A stretch of DNA of 64,000 bases from Lineus longissimus (GCF_910592395.1 NC_088325.1:3749501-3813500); one strand, 5' to 3'; numbered from the stretch's first letter, positions 33,481 through 46,754 are shown. Notes: generated by a model not told the origin, from the letters alone. Made by a program: numbers and translations.

Positions 33481-34574
33481 GCCAAAAGCAGTCAATATTC
33501 CATTTCATTGTGTCGTTTAAGGTGTTCTAGAAGAAATATTGCTACATCATTCTCGAGGAGAGATTGATGAAAGAATGCAATTCAAAGAATTCCTCAATAT
33601 CAGTATTGGTTGTCTCGGGAGGAGCCGCATTTCGCATAGGCAAGGTAACCTCGCCTCTCCGCTCCGCTTGAATGAAGGCGACTGGTGACAGAGTGTATCA
33701 TTTCGCCGAAAACCGCATCCTGAGATTAGGCTTTATCTACTCCTACCTCATCGCACTACATTTTAGCTCACCCCTGCGGTTTTTGGTGAGACGACCTTGC
33801 GGTGTTTAGTGAGACAAACGAAATCTCCAGACCTCATCTTTTATCTTCACCAAACTCACAAGATTGTACAACACATTCACCTGAAAGGACAACATCATGG
33901 AACTTGAAGATGACCAATTTGTTTGCAAATTCCAGATTCCCAGCAGGCAAGGCAGGTCGACGCTGCTAACTAAAAAATCAATATGTAACAGCTACATGTA
34001 CACGAAAATGCACGTAAAAAACCTGAGCGCAAAATCAGATTCGCCCCAAATATGCCCTTTCTGGGGCGAGAATTTAAGAAAAATCGCTTTTTCCGCTATT
34101 CAGGAATGAAAACAACATTTTCGATGTAGCAAACAGTTAAGAAATTAAAGTTTTTACAATAAAACAAAAGAAACAAACCTCCGATGAAATAATTGATAAG
34201 ACGACCAACATGACATAGTTGATTATTGTATACTCATTAAATAAATACATGTAGGCCTCTGGGTGACGTCACATCGCAATAAAGGGCATAGTCAAGCGAA
34301 CTGAGGTATAATCTTGATTCATTACCCGTGGCGTCCATCTGCATGTACATGCAAATCATGTTTTTAACGTTTTTTTACAGATCGCTGAAAAAAAACAGAC
34401 TGATTATAGAATGCTCACGACAAGTTTTGATGATCAAGACAGAAATGAGATTGTACGTGTATGTATTGAGCTAGAAATTGAATATTCTGATAACTATATA
34501 AATATACTAAGTGTAAAAAAAACTTGACACATTTTAAAAATTGAATAGCACCAACATTATCATCAGAACCATAA

Positions 34575-34785
34575 GATGATGTCACTTTATCGGTTAATTA
34601 ATTCGTTTTGTGTCACTTAATCGGGCGATGGTGTGTCACCTAAACGGTTGGGAGGTTTGTCACATAATCGGTCCATTTTGCGTCACTTATTCGGCGTGGT
34701 CACCTAATTGGTTGCATTTTTATCACTTTTTCGGTGAGGTCACTCTTTCAGTTGATTTTGTCTCACATTTTCGGTTTAGTAGCCG
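34575..34785. repeat. Degenerate tandem repeat of 'TCACYTAATCGG'
   Basis: About eight diverged units containing gtcac, a T-rich step and cggt recur every 20-35 bases. Two further units are at 35055-35095 (ggtcatttaatcgggcgatg; gtcacctaatcggttg). No function is recognised. Confidence 0.7.
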
Positions 34786-34796
34786 AGGTTTTTGCC

Positions 34797-34990
34797 AATA
34801 TTTTAGCTCAACTTGAGCGGTTTGGGTGAGACAATCAATACCGACAGTGAGGTATTAATTTCAATTCTAAACATCTCAAATTCAATATCGAATAATGAGG
34901 TTTTAAATGCTTTTGAAATGCTGCCACATTTTGCACCAACCCAAGCGGTTTGGGTTGTCTCCCCAAAACCTCTGTGGTGAAAACGAGGCT
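34797..34990. repeat. 'GAGGTATTAATTTC / GCACCAACCCAAGCGG' dispersed repeat
   Basis: It shares 'tgaggtattaatttc', 'ttttgcaccaacccaagcgg' and gaaaacgaggc with 43225-43372. A short piece of similar type (tttagctcaccc...ggtgagac) is at 33765-33815. Confidence 0.65.
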
Positions 34991-35224
34991 ATATACATTA
35001 ACCTAATACATGTAATATAATGAAAATGAAATATTCTCACTCGGGTGTTTTAGAATAGGTCATTTAATCGGGCGATGTCACCTAATCGGTTGTTACACCT
35101 CTCGTGTAACCTTTTGTTTTAAAGTTGGTTATCAAAAATTGGAACAAATATTTCAAGATGGAAATCTGCTTCCAGAGTTGGCACGAAACAGTCGTTAGTC
35201 ATGAAAGCGAGTAATACCGTCATA

Positions 35225-35875
35225 TTCGTCATATGTCTTTCTTAGATGTCTTAAAAGGGTACGCCATTACTGGTGGTCAAGGAAAATGCAGTTATACACA
35301 ATGGTGTAGTGCAGTTGCTAAAACTATAGGTATTTATATTATAGTATTTGTCTACACAACGGCAGTGCTGAAAACTATATTTATATCTGTAGTGCGTTTT
35401 TACGGATTTGGAACTTTTCAAATTCAAATTTCAAATTTATAACGAATGGCCTAGGCCTTTAACTTTATTACTTCACATGTCTTTCTTAGATGGCTCCTAT
35501 ACTTTCTTTCTTTGCATATTCAAACCTAAGCAGTCCCGTGCCATATTTTCGTTGTTGCTATCAACTTTCCGGCAGATGACTCCACACTTGGACAACATAC
35601 TTCAATAATCCGGGTCATCTCATTGTCACGCACACTGCACCCCAGCAGGCAGAATATACAATGCATCAATGAGTACATTTCTGTATACATGCACGCACAT
35701 TTAAGGCAAATGTATTTGGAATTGGCTTCTAAGGCGTTTTGGATGTGTTGTTCATTCATTCCATCAAACCTGACCTACATAACCTGTGCATTAATGTGTA
35801 CATTGCTGTATAAATGCACGCATGTTTGCTGTAAAGTTCATTGAGTTTGGCTTTAAAGGCTTTGAAATTTATATA
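35225..35875. repeat. 'CACAATGCCGTAGTGC' family repeat and a diverged ~125-bp duplication
   Basis: 35.24-35.45 kb resembles 43.88-44.08 kb, 56.27-56.38 kb and, reversed, 47.70-47.87 kb (acaatggtgtagtgcagtt; gtctacacaacggcagtgct). Next to it, 35665-35745 and 35789-35870 are related to each other (gtacatttctgtatacatgc / gtacattgctgtataaatgc). Confidence 0.6.
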
Positions 35876-36121
35876 TGAATATCATACGATTTTATTGATG
35901 CGTGTTTTCTCGAGATGTTTAGTGCCAGCCAGTACTATAGCATGACGAATAGCTTTGTAGTCATTGTATATAATTAGATGTACCAGGAACACTTCACCAG
36001 AAAGGTTGTAAGACGACCGAGCACAGGGATAGAAACTTAACTTTAGCGCAAGGTAAGATCTTTTTCACCCAATTACGTAGCTCAAAACTGAAATCACGGA
36101 ACAACAAAAACCTACATTAGT

Positions 36122-36311
36122 TACACTCTTAAAAATAAAGGTTTTGAGCTATAAAGCTTTTTAGCGAACACAAGGCACCCTTTGATTTTTTACAATTTTT
36201 TTTCTTCGTTTCTCTGAAAAACCTCTGTGGGGTGCAAAATTGTTTTGGCTGAAAAACCCTAAATGGTTTCATGACAAGCTAAAAAAAACATCATATTTTT
36301 TTACAGTGTAG
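36122..36311. mobile_element. MITE with TACACTCTTAAAAATAAAG ends
   Basis: The left end tacactcttaaaaataaag is mirrored, with differences, by tttttttacagtgta at the right. The interior 'ggctgaaaaaccctaaatgg' recalls 32877-33341. Confidence 0.7.
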
Positions 36312-38058
36312 GATTAGGACTCGTCGCCCTTGGAAAAATTCTATTTCATGTAAAATCTAAAATGGTCAATATTTGTAAAAAGGCTGGAAATTTTGAAACC
36401 GAACTTTCGCAAAATGTTTAGAAGGATGTTATGAGCATTTTGGTGAACAGTTGTGTTTGATTGTCATGCTCGTTTAAATGTAGCTGAAACAAACGAGTTT
36501 TATTGAGGTAAAAGTTCCAGCCAAATGGAAGGAGAGTTCACAACGTGCTTTAGTAGGATGGTACATGTATGTAGGCCTGGTGTTATCTTTTCTGCACACA
36601 TGTAATATTCTTGAAATTCTGCTCCCGCGGGTTTTGAAATATTTGCTGATTTCTTTTCTTGTAAGTCTAACTACCTGTCGGCTCGTGACCCCGAGACTTA
36701 TGGATGGATTTCAAACAATTAATAGGGATGCAGGAAAGGTGATACATATTATATAATAATTGTTCCTGCCTGTAAAGTTGCAGTCACATTACAACTAAAT
36801 AGCTACATGTGACACTCCCAATGTTGATGTCATCGAATCATGTCAACATGGGTATCATTATGAATGTCGATGAGAGTGCTTTAACCTGAGTTTGTAGCCC
36901 CTTCGACGAAATCCGGGACCCACCATCGAGGGTCAGAAAGGGCAAAAGTGGTACCTTTGACCCCCGCCCACGCTCTTCGATACACGTTGATAAAAACTCA
37001 GTGTTTTATTCGATAAGTCCTACTCCTCGCATAGACCTTCACTTTGATACCCATAACGACACTCTCTGGGCATGAAGATATGTTGAAATCTGAACTGAAT
37101 ACATTCAAAACGGGAGTCAACATTACACATTAGGGTGTTTTCGCAAAACACACGAAACGTTCGACCTCGTTATCATCAGGTCGAACAATGCGGTAGGCGT
37201 TGACGTTGGCGTTTCGGAGCTTTTGCGAAAGCTTCCTTCTAATGTCGACAACCCTCACCCCGAGATTGTCCGCATGCCCTGGGTACTATAAGAACCATCA
37301 GTTAGGCCTATTAACGGACGGGTTCATCACTGCACCCGAAATGTCAGATTTGAAACTTTCGAACTATAATATATATCAAGAGTCATGAGTGAACCAATTT
37401 GCAGGCCTCCGGGGAAACGATTCAGGTTCCTTCGTGCATATTGTAGGGAAACGTTCTGCATGGTCAGTCAGCGATAATGACAATCTGCTATCATATTCGA
37501 CCAGGATATAAACTTGCACGGAACCCAAGAATGAAACCATGAAACATTGATCACTAAGTAGTGAGAGAAGGTCAGTTTGAGTTCACGTTGCATGACTTGC
37601 ATTAATATTAGGGAGTTTTCACAAATCCCCCGAAACGTAACGTGAACGCCTAATCCCATTGTTCGACTTCGTTATCAGGAGGTCAAACAATGAGATAGGC
37701 GTACGGGTTAGCGTTTCGGGGGATTTGCGAAAACTCGTTCGGTCCGCCCGTATGTGAGTATTTGGACAGACACAAGGCGCGTTGTCCTTTACTTCTTTTT
37801 CAGTGTACGCATGCGTACTCAATGCATTCGCGTAGTGATATTTCAAATAAAAAGGATTGTGCTGGGAAGTAGGTTCGAATAACTTACGGTGGCTGGGGAA
37901 CGACATCACATGATCACATCAAATATGTATCAATTTATTGACCCCTAAATTTGAGATACATAGGTCACTCATTATCACGTTTATTACCTCAGTTACGTTA
38001 TCATCCGGGTAACTAAACCTCTCTATATTCTCTCTCCAGATATCAAGAAACTTCCAAG
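36312..38058. other. Upstream region of the tetraspanin gene
   Basis: No coding exon is recognised. It carries two foldback elements with 'aaatcccccgaaacg' arms: 37137-37232 (degenerate) and 37611-37740 (gagttttcacaaatcccccg / cgggggatttgcgaaaactc). Partial relatives are at 42081-42140 and 50385-50440. A ctctctccag at 38030-38039 could be the acceptor of a 5' non-coding exon leading into the tetraspanin start. Confidence 0.5.
37611..37740. mobile_element. Foldback MITE 'GAGTTTTCGCAAATCCCCCGAAACG'
   Basis: The outer arms mirror each other for about 25 bases, and a second inner palindrome reads 'cattgttcgacttcgttatc' / aggaggtcaaacaatg. Relatives are at 37137-37232, 42081-42140 and 50385-50440. 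Confidence 0.85.
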
Positions 38059-41000
38059 ATGGGAATAGCCGTAACGGCAGCACGTTTCATTCTGATGATC
38101 CTTAACACAGTGTTCGTGGTAAGTCAACATACCAAGCTAACTTTACGAAAATAGTGCGGCTAAGATCTTGAGCGTAAACGTTAACGTAAAGATTGAGAGT
38201 GACGTCAGATTGCATCAGTTTCATTAGGTGAACTTGAAGCAATAGTTCAACGCATAACATGTCTGTAGGCAGGGCGCAGATATATGCGTAAATCGCTGAA
38301 AAGGAGGTTGTAAAAAACATTATTCGTGAACTTTACAAACTCTATTATGGTTTGCCAGAGGTGCTTCTAATCAAAGGAGGGAATTCAATTCATGGATAGA
38401 TAAGATGGCTTTAAGGACTGCCTAACTTACTAAGAGCGATTTCACGCTTTGGTCGGCCACCCCGCGGCAAATTACACTAGGCTCCAGGTGATGTTTGGTT
38501 CATTCAAATTTCCCGCTAGCGTGGCTCAGATGGGAAGGGGATGCATCAACAAAAGATGCCAACTCATTAGTGGCAATTATTTTATTTACCAAAGAAACAC
38601 AAATAGCGTCCTCAGCCAAGTGTGGTTTTGCCGCGGTGGCGACCCCCAGCGACAACCGCAGCGGAAAAACGCCCAACTGGAATCTGGCCTTTATTAAAAA
38701 TTCACTGAATTTCGTTAACTTCTTATTATTTCAGGTGTTGGGAATCTGCCTGGTCCTGGCAGGAGTAATCGTGCGGTACCTCGGTGATCAGATCATTCAA
38801 TTAATCAGCCCGGCCCTTAACCAAATCAACGCCTTCTCCAGTATCACCGGTTACACGGCCGAGCTTACAACAACTACTAACGGCTTTGACATCCAGGCAA
38901 TCCTCGTGGAAAATTCGATTGCCTTCATCGCGATTGGAACTATTTTGGGGGCCATTGCCATTTTTGGGTGTGTTGGAGCCTGCTGTGGATTGAGGATCCT
39001 CTTGTTTGTGGTAAGTATTCTGACACGTGGTTCAACATCACAGATTGACAAATCAGCGTCGATCACGCACTACTAGGAATGAATGCGTGATCTCACTGTC
39101 CTGGCGCCGGCTGCTATGTGCAATAAGAAGTCGTTATGAAATAAAGCGGTTTCTAGGGAGCATACTTTTGTAGTTGGGATAAGTGCCTGATAAGTTCACG
39201 GGCATGGTTTGGAGGTCCAATTAACGCGCTTAGCCCTAAAACGAGGCGGACGGGTGCAATTATGTCGGGAATGAACCCAAATCCCTGTCAAAAATTCTAT
39301 GAATGATTCTTTGCACCCAAATAAATTCTCTCTGCCAGTCATACCTCCCATGTTTAGTCACTGTAGGTTATACGCAAAATACGTTAATCGCAAAATCGGA
39401 CTGGAACCGCGGACATGCACTGACAGATTTGTACTCACTAGGAAAAAAACATCAAAAAGATGTCGTTTGAATAAAATGGATTCGACCAACATGTTTTAAT
39501 GTGTAATTTTAACCATGTCACAAACCTTCGCCTGAGGAAAGGACCTAAAAGTAATATGATAATGAAAATGGCCCAGTCGAGGCCCGGTGTGACAGTGGAT
39601 ATAGTCCCCCTGGAGTCATAGTCCGGTAGCATTGTATTTGACCAATTAAGCAGCATGATCTATTGTACCGCTAACCCTAACCAAAATATTTAGCAATGCG
39701 GGCTATTGTTACACGGACTATCAGCCCTAGGACTACTATCCCCGTCACACCGGCATTTCAAGCATATGGACGGAACGACGTCATCGATAGAGTTCCGGTC
39801 CAGCGCAAAGAGGAGGATGTCTTGACTGATGTCGTGAATTAATAACATTTTTTCAGTACGGGATCATGTTGTGTATAATCGTAGCAGCACAGCTCTTAGC
39901 TATTGGAATCGTCGCCGGAAGATACGACTTCGTAAGTACTACTTTTTTTTCAAATTCATCAGCGTCCTCGCTCATTCGTTAGCGGCTGTTGCATCATTGG
40001 AACCAGACGCACCTCCGCACAGTGCGCGGCACTCGCTTTTGCGTTGCTGTTGTTGTTGTTGTTGTTGTCATTGTTGTGGGGATGGACGCTCCTTGCCTAC
40101 CTCTGCCTTTCTTTCAAAATACATGTACCACTGAGAAATCCTAGGTATTTCTGCTAACAAAATTTGACTTTTTCTTCGTTGCCATTCAATTTGACCCCTC
40201 TAATCTTGACACTTCTGTATTAAGGACAACACTTGTCAGTCCAGAGGGCGTCCTTAATGTAGAGGTAATCGACTGTTTTTTTATCTTCCTTTTCCGCAGT
40301 ACCGAGGGGAGGCCATAACGTATATAAATAAGGCGGCGGAGACCGAATACCGCGGAACCAACGCCTCAGATGTCTTCTCTCTTCTTGTTAACTGCGTACA
40401 GATGAATGTAAGTAACAGACTTTTAACTACCTTTTCAACTATGCACAAGTTGATTTAAAGGCACATGTATACCGTCATAAGGAAATCATGCAGGGGTTAA
40501 TCACTGCTCCTTTCTCCGGCCCTGCACACAAACGTTTGTGTAAGGGCCGGAGAGGCGAACATTGAGCCCTGCTTTCCTCAGGTATATGAAGAATAGGGCA
40601 TAAGATTAAATGTACATGGATGTTGGTTTTTTTCTGCAAAAATGGCTTCCTGCAAGACCGTGACTTTTCCAAACTTGATCATTGAAAAATCCTGAAACTG
40701 CATGCAGCAATAAGCATTTTACTTGCGGATGTTCATTAATCATTTATCGCCTTGGCGACTTAGTGCCATACTTTCTGAGGGGGCTCGGAACGGGGTCGTG
40801 TTTCTTGTAAATGTCATCCCTATTTCTGAGGTCATCTCGCAAAACTCGCAAAAAAATGTGTATTCCATACCTTTTCAGCTGAAATGTTGCGGTGTCACAA
40901 ATTACACGGACTGGCACAAAGCGAAGAATTGGGACAGGACCCAGGACTACTATCCGTTTGAACTGAATGTCAACACTTCGCCCATGCCGAAACCATTCGA

Positions 41001-44000
41001 GATCCCGGTCGCTTGTTGCCAGATGAAACTTCCCTATCCCAGCATTACACCCATAGATGTCAACTGCACGAGCACACCAACCACGGCCAACTCGTTTTAT
41101 AATGTGGTAAGTAGGCGTGGCCACATTCCGATTAAGACCGATCAGGCCCGTCCCACTACCCCCAATTGGCATGACATATTTTTTTTATATACAATGTGGC
41201 TTTCATGCTGCCTGACTCTGGTCTGATACAGGCCTAGTAAAACCACGCGCCTCCCTACGAGATATCGTGATATTTGGGTGGTCGATCACTACAATCCAAC
41301 ATTGCGTCAGGAATTAGTTGTACATGTTTTTCATTTTGTTCGACGAGAAAATCGACAAACGATTTGTCCTCTATTCCACTATGTATCGAATTTCAAAGCC
41401 CCCTGTACCGCTATAAGTCGAGTGAAGCCTACAAAGTCCGCTATATCAGTATGAATAGAATTTCAAAGTCCCCTTTTCCACTATAAATTGAGTTTCAAAG
41501 TCCATTGCTCCACCCTAAATCGACACCCGTTTATGAGTGTGCGTCTGACAGATTTCCCACCCTAATGGGTCGGTGAAAGGAGGAGACTTTAGGACTGAGA
41601 TTCACTGCCGGCAAGTCGGCATGCTATTCCACGTCGAGTTTCAAAGTCCCCTATATGCCACTTTCAATCCAGATTACAGTCCCCCATTCCACTATATGTC
41701 GATTTTCAAAGTCCTTCATGCCACTATAAACCGAGTTTCAAAGTGCCCTAATCCATAAGTCCCCCTATTCCACTATAAAACGAGTTTCAAAGTACCCTGT
41801 CCCACTATAAACGGGATTTTCAAAGTCCTCTATTCCACTATAAATCGAGCATTAAAGTCGCATATTCTCACTCTTCCAGGCTTGCTTCACCTTTATCGAG
41901 CAAAAGATCAAGGAGTACGAGCTCTACGCGATACTGTCGACGGCTGGCCTGATACTCGTACAGGTAAGAAGCGGGGCAATAGAGAGCTTGCGTAACATTT
42001 ACAACTTCCAATCCGACTTTAACTTTGAGAGTGAATTACAGTCGCCCAGTTACTTCAATTTGATTGAACGTTCTCACATTAGAGAGTTTTCGATAAGCGC
42101 CTGAAACTCCAACATGAATTCCCATCCAAGTGTTCGACCTCTTGAGAACAATCGACATGTTGATAATCAACGATGTCGGTATTGACCGGTACTGCATCCG
42201 ACTGTACGGTACCCCTAACCTGCGCGAACGACAGTAAAATATCCTAAGTGTGGCTTAGGTCAAGTCTGGTTATTACCTCGAATTACCCTCACAAATCTCT
42301 GTCCTCTTCTCCTCCGGACGAGAAAAAATCCATTGAGTGCGCCAGTTGAATACGTGTAAGGAATTGATACCATACTGGAGGTATTACTGGAGGTGGTGCT
42401 AAAATGTGGGCTGAGACCGAGGCGTTAGTCGAGGTTTGGGAGAAATGGCAGCTCATCCACCAGCCTGAGTGATGTTTAGTTAAACAAACAATCACTACTA
42501 TAATGGACGTAGAGCTGAAATAGTTTGTCACACATCTCCTCCGTCAGTTCAGATCGGATGACCTCGAAACTTTTCCTGAAAGTCGTGGTTGATATGGAGA
42601 TGGTCCTCGCCGGGTTAAATCGGTAAACTTTGCAACGATCTCGGAGAAATAGCATTTTTTGTTCTTTCTATATATGGGTATACTCATTAACATAAGGGGC
42701 CATTTCAGCAGGTCTGAATGTGCATATGGGGCCATCTATTAAATCAAAAGTGTGGGATTATACGAAATTAAGCCGGGAAAGTATTAGGGCCACTATACCG
42801 GTATGTTTAAAACATTCATCCATCTCCGCAATTTTCCCCCTTTATTTTGGTCGTACTCTTTCACCTTACGTTGTTAATCGCTCTTAATTTTTCGAAGTAC
42901 CGTATGGGAATTCATCACGTGATACACGTCACATAATAACGAAGCCGCCTCACCCGACCCAAGCACTGGGCGCAAAGTAGCGCACAGCTCCCTATATGAA
43001 TACCCGGGGCAAATATAAAATATAATATAAAATCCCGATTAACATTTCTTTACTGCAATAAAAACAGCTCATATCACCCAGATTGTCCCAATCATCAAAA
43101 TCAAGACAACATCACAACCCCCAGACATATCATTTCATTTCACCCAACTTGCCCCAACCCCACAGTAAGCCAACACCCTAAAACAACCCGCGCCACGGGT
43201 ATTATGCTAGTAGAGACAATGAGGTATCAATTTCTAATCTAAAACACCTTTAACTAAACAGAGAAATGTGATTTTGACCGCCTATTCATTGACCGTTTCC
43301 ATATTTTGCACCAACCCAAGTAAAGCGGTTATGGTTGCCTACCCATTACCGCTGCAGTTAAAACGAGGCTCATTTGACACATAGTGCATTATATTAGGGG
43401 CGTAGCTAGCTTTCTGGTGAGGGGATGGGTAAAAGGCTCGGGGGGGGGGCAAAATTATACTTTTGAAAACTTCCTGCCAAAAGCACGCTAAAAATACTTT
43501 CTTGGTGACTTTCGACTGATGCTGATTCATCTTGGCCCGCTCTGCCAGCTACGCCCCTGTATACACTGCAATGCTTCATTGTATAACACCTCCCTGTCAC
43601 ATAAAGTTGTTTTAGAATTTACAGCAAACCTTACCTGAATTTCACAGAAACAGCGATGCAGGAACTGATCCTCAGGGCGAAAGTGTTACATCGTATATGG
43701 TATTTACTTTCCAGGTTCTGATCATCATAGCATCGTTCCTCATCTGGAAGAAACTTGGAAAGGATTAGTTGATGTCCTCCAGATGATATTCGAGAAGAGT
43801 AAATTCTATTTCTCATTTATTTGAATCTCATTCCCAAGAAACATCAACATACATGTATATACCCCATTAGTGTAGATTAAAGGGGTACCTTATCTGTAAT
43901 CACTGGTGCTCCAGGAGAATTGACATACAGTTATGTATACACAATGCCGTAGTGCTGAAAGTTGGCATGTATAGTTTTTGTATCTCTGTCGACACAATGG

Positions 44001-46666
44001 CAATGTTGAAATTTACGTATATCTAATCAACCGGAAATTTTCGAATTCAGATAAAAATTTCAAGTTTCAAATATTTAACAAACTGCATGGACAGATATAC
44101 AAATTCGGAGTTCGAAGTTTCAGCAAATTTGCCTGCTTGATAACAGCGCTATACATGTACACGCTATACTGCAATGTGTATAACTGCATGTTTATGTTCC
44201 TGATGTGTAAGTATTAAATACGATAGGCGTGCTTATTTAAAAGTTGATCAGTAGAACTCCAACGCCTGATGTCGTTTACCTACACCCCCCCCCCCATAGG
44301 CACACTTTCCAATCTCCATGCCCTGTATATACTAGAGAGTAGCAGATCAAAGCCTATATTAATGGGCTATTTATATAGGAACACCCGTCAAGTACACTTT
44401 GGAGTCACGCACCTGTAACGAAAGGTAGGTGATAAAGCCTGGAACCTGTGAAACCTTGAAACCAGTGATAAACCTTGAAATCAGTCCTAAAAATGCATAA
44501 AAACATGAAATAATGCCATCTGAACCTAAGGTGGTTACGAATAAATATTTGGAGCTTATTTTTACATGATCAGATCGGAATTTGACGGTAGTTTAGAAAT
44601 CAGTCGCATATCCACTTCAATAATCTATATTTTAGAACAACCCAGTCATACCTCGCCTCCAGTGTACATTACTGATCTCCCAAATATAGGCATGCACGTC
44701 ACGACACGCCCACCACATACCCATAATATGGACCAATCAGCACTCCGCTTACTACGCTTAAAACGTAGATGAAGGTTTATTACCGAAGGTTTTAGCCGGG
44801 TTTGGAGATGAAAAATGTGAATAAATTCCTTCGCTGTGAGCGATTACGTACATATTCATGTACACATCGAGGGATGTAGAGATATTTTCGTGATGTAACC
44901 AGTTCTAAGCGGACACCTTTTTTAGTGATTCCCGTGTGCATGTTTGTCATATCTACTGAGCTTTATCAGAGCATTATATATACAAATTATTCTTCTAATA
45001 AAAACGTTTTATTTTAGTATATGGAATACAAAACAATCACAAAAGCTTACTTTTGCTTTCATCGAAGAGCAATAATTAGATATTTGCAAACGGCGGCCCG
45101 TCATGAATATAAGTTTATTTTTTAACGACAACAACACATTTCCAATGCATTCAATGATGACTTACCTCCACAAAAAGGTTGATTCTGGAACTACTGGCAA
45201 ATTGCTATCAATAAAGTCAGCTGGGACGAGATTGGCAGTTGGGAGGGTATAAATGGTGGAAGGAACGCGCCCGATTTCACGCGGTACTTGCACAGTGATT
45301 CCACGGTTAAGTACTGACTATTCCAAGGTTTATCACTGATTACATGGTTTCACTGATTCCAAGCTTTATCAACTACCGTAACGAAAGGTTAGGTCTTGGC
45401 TCTCACGCGTTTGCGTCACCACAATCGAGATGAGTGAGTGATTTAACGATATCAAAATATTGCTGGTGAAGATGAGGTTGTAGGAAAATAATTCCTTTAA
45501 AAATTGCCTTAAAGGGACAATATAGGCATTGACAAACTATGACGTAACATGCCGTAGCCTGGCAAGCTGAAGTTAGCTTTTTAAATTGCCAGTCGCCCCT
45601 TCCAGCAAGCCCATTTCAAATCGTCGCAAACCTGGTACGCAGGGCCTTTTCCGTAGCAATGCTAATGTCCTATATATACAGAATAGAACATCATTGCCCG
45701 AGGTTAAACTTATATGAATTTGGTGCAGTAGCGGCTCTCATGGAACCTCATAAACAACTAATTCCCGCGATTTCCAGCGGATGCGTCTTGGCTGCACCGC
45801 ATGTTTTTTTGATAGTTCTAGATCACTACGCACGCACATTTGTTCCTGTTAGTGGGTTTGAATGATACATCCAAAAAGTAGCGCTACGGTGAAAACATTG
45901 AAAAAAGCGCCACTGTTATTAGCCCCCCCCCCCCCCCAAACATTGAAGATACATAACGTAAAACGAAAATTTCATGGTTTGACAACTTGGATAGAAAATC
46001 ATTCCTCGCTGATTATTAGTCTTGGGCAAAGTCATGTGGGTGCAAATTGTGCCAATTTAACTAAAAAATGGCCTAGAAGTTTATTACAGGTACGTGACCT
46101 TATATGTTGTCAGGGTGTATCAAAAAGTACACAAGAATGTGTTTTCAAAGATGTCTTCAAGCAGGACAGTGACTTCTACAAACATGATCAGTGAAAAAAT
46201 ATCAAAAGGCATTAAACACAATCCCTTAAACGGAATGTGACCGCCGGCTTTCCTGAAATGTCTAAAACTACCCCACGGTAGATGTATTATTAAGTTTGAT
46301 GGCGAATGTGGCGGTGCATGATGGCAAACAGGGGTATCATCATGGTCATTTAAATCCCATGCCCATGCGGGTTGTCCCTTTAACGGATTGGAGGACACAA
46401 TTTCCCTGGACCGAAATTCTCCGGGGTAAATGCGCGGCGGGTTTCGCACCATTTCGTCAAGGAATCACATCCAGTGTTCAAGCTAGATAGCGGAATTCTA
46501 TAGGGCAATAATAGTTTGTTTCGTACCTGTACTCCAAATTTTTATTAATCATTTATCATTTATCACAATATTTCTCACGGTCCTACTAATCTTTTTTCAG
46601 ATTATCATCATCGCGGCGGCATTCTCCATTTGTAAAAGCCTTGGGAAAAAGGTCGGCGATAAATGA
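38059..46666 (+). CDS. Tetraspanin with alternative terminal exons
   Basis: Exons: 38059-38118, 38735-39010, 39857-39931, 40300-40407, 40879-41106, 41880-41963, then either 43715-43768 or 46601-46666. All junctions are GT/AG and phase 0. The product is 294 or 298 residues, a usual tetraspanin length. TM1 spans exons 1-2 (FILMILNTVFV then VLGICLVLAGVIV). TM2 is IAFIAIGTILGAIAIFG near residue 87. TM3 is ILLFVYGIMLCIIVAAQLL near 107. The large extracellular loop has CCG (176-178), CC (219-220), C236 and C251, the six-cysteine pattern of the family, plus N-glycosylation sites (NYT, NCT). TM4 begins in exon 6 (ILSTAGLILVQ) and is completed by the terminal exon. Such proteins organise membrane microdomains with integrins and other partners. 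The orthologue group is not determined, and the true 5' UTR is unknown. Confidence 0.93.
40484..40585. mobile_element. Palindromic 'CCCTGCACACAAAC' element in tetraspanin intron 4
   Basis: 'ccggccctgcacacaaacg' is mirrored by 'tttgtgtaagggccgg', with flanks ggttaatcactgctcc and gcgaacattgagccc. It belongs to the same family as 7727-7800. Confidence 0.75.
41375..41870. repeat. ~30-bp minisatellite in tetraspanin intron 5
   Basis: Diverged units of 'ccactataaatcgagtttca' followed by aagtcccct recur at least twelve times, interrupted at about 41515-41630. The last unit ends about ten bases from the exon 6 acceptor. Confidence 0.85.
43225..43372. repeat. 'GCACCAACCCAA' dispersed repeat, copy in tetraspanin intron
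   Basis: 'gacaatgaggtatcaatttc', 'ttttgcaccaacccaag' and aaaacgaggctc match 34797-34990. Confidence 0.65.
43396..43560. mobile_element. hAT-like MITE, copy 2
   Basis: It starts aggggcgtagctagc and ends gccagctacgcccctgt, with inverted ends. The interior contains a G run and is partly purine-rich. It is about 150 bases upstream of the first alternative terminal exon of the tetraspanin gene. Confidence 0.85.
43715..43768 (+). other. Tetraspanin alternative terminal exon A
   Basis: It follows a tttactttccag acceptor in phase 0, encodes VLIIIASFLIWKKLGKD and ends at TAG. It completes TM4 and leaves a basic short tail. The first ATTAAA downstream is near 43876. Confidence 0.88.
46601..46666 (+). 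other. Tetraspanin alternative terminal exon B
   Basis: It follows a cttttttcag acceptor in phase 0, encodes IIIIAAAFSICKSLGKKV then GDK and ends at TGA. It is homologous to exon A in position and in the SLGK/KLGK tail, but adds a cysteine near the inner membrane face. ATTAAA lies at 46735-46740. Confidence 0.88.
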
Positions 46667-46754
46667 GAATAGTGAACGAGGCGAAGACGCGAGAACTATT
46701 AGTTCTAAATTTCGGACTTTACTTTTACTTTGATATTAAATCTGCTAGGAAATC

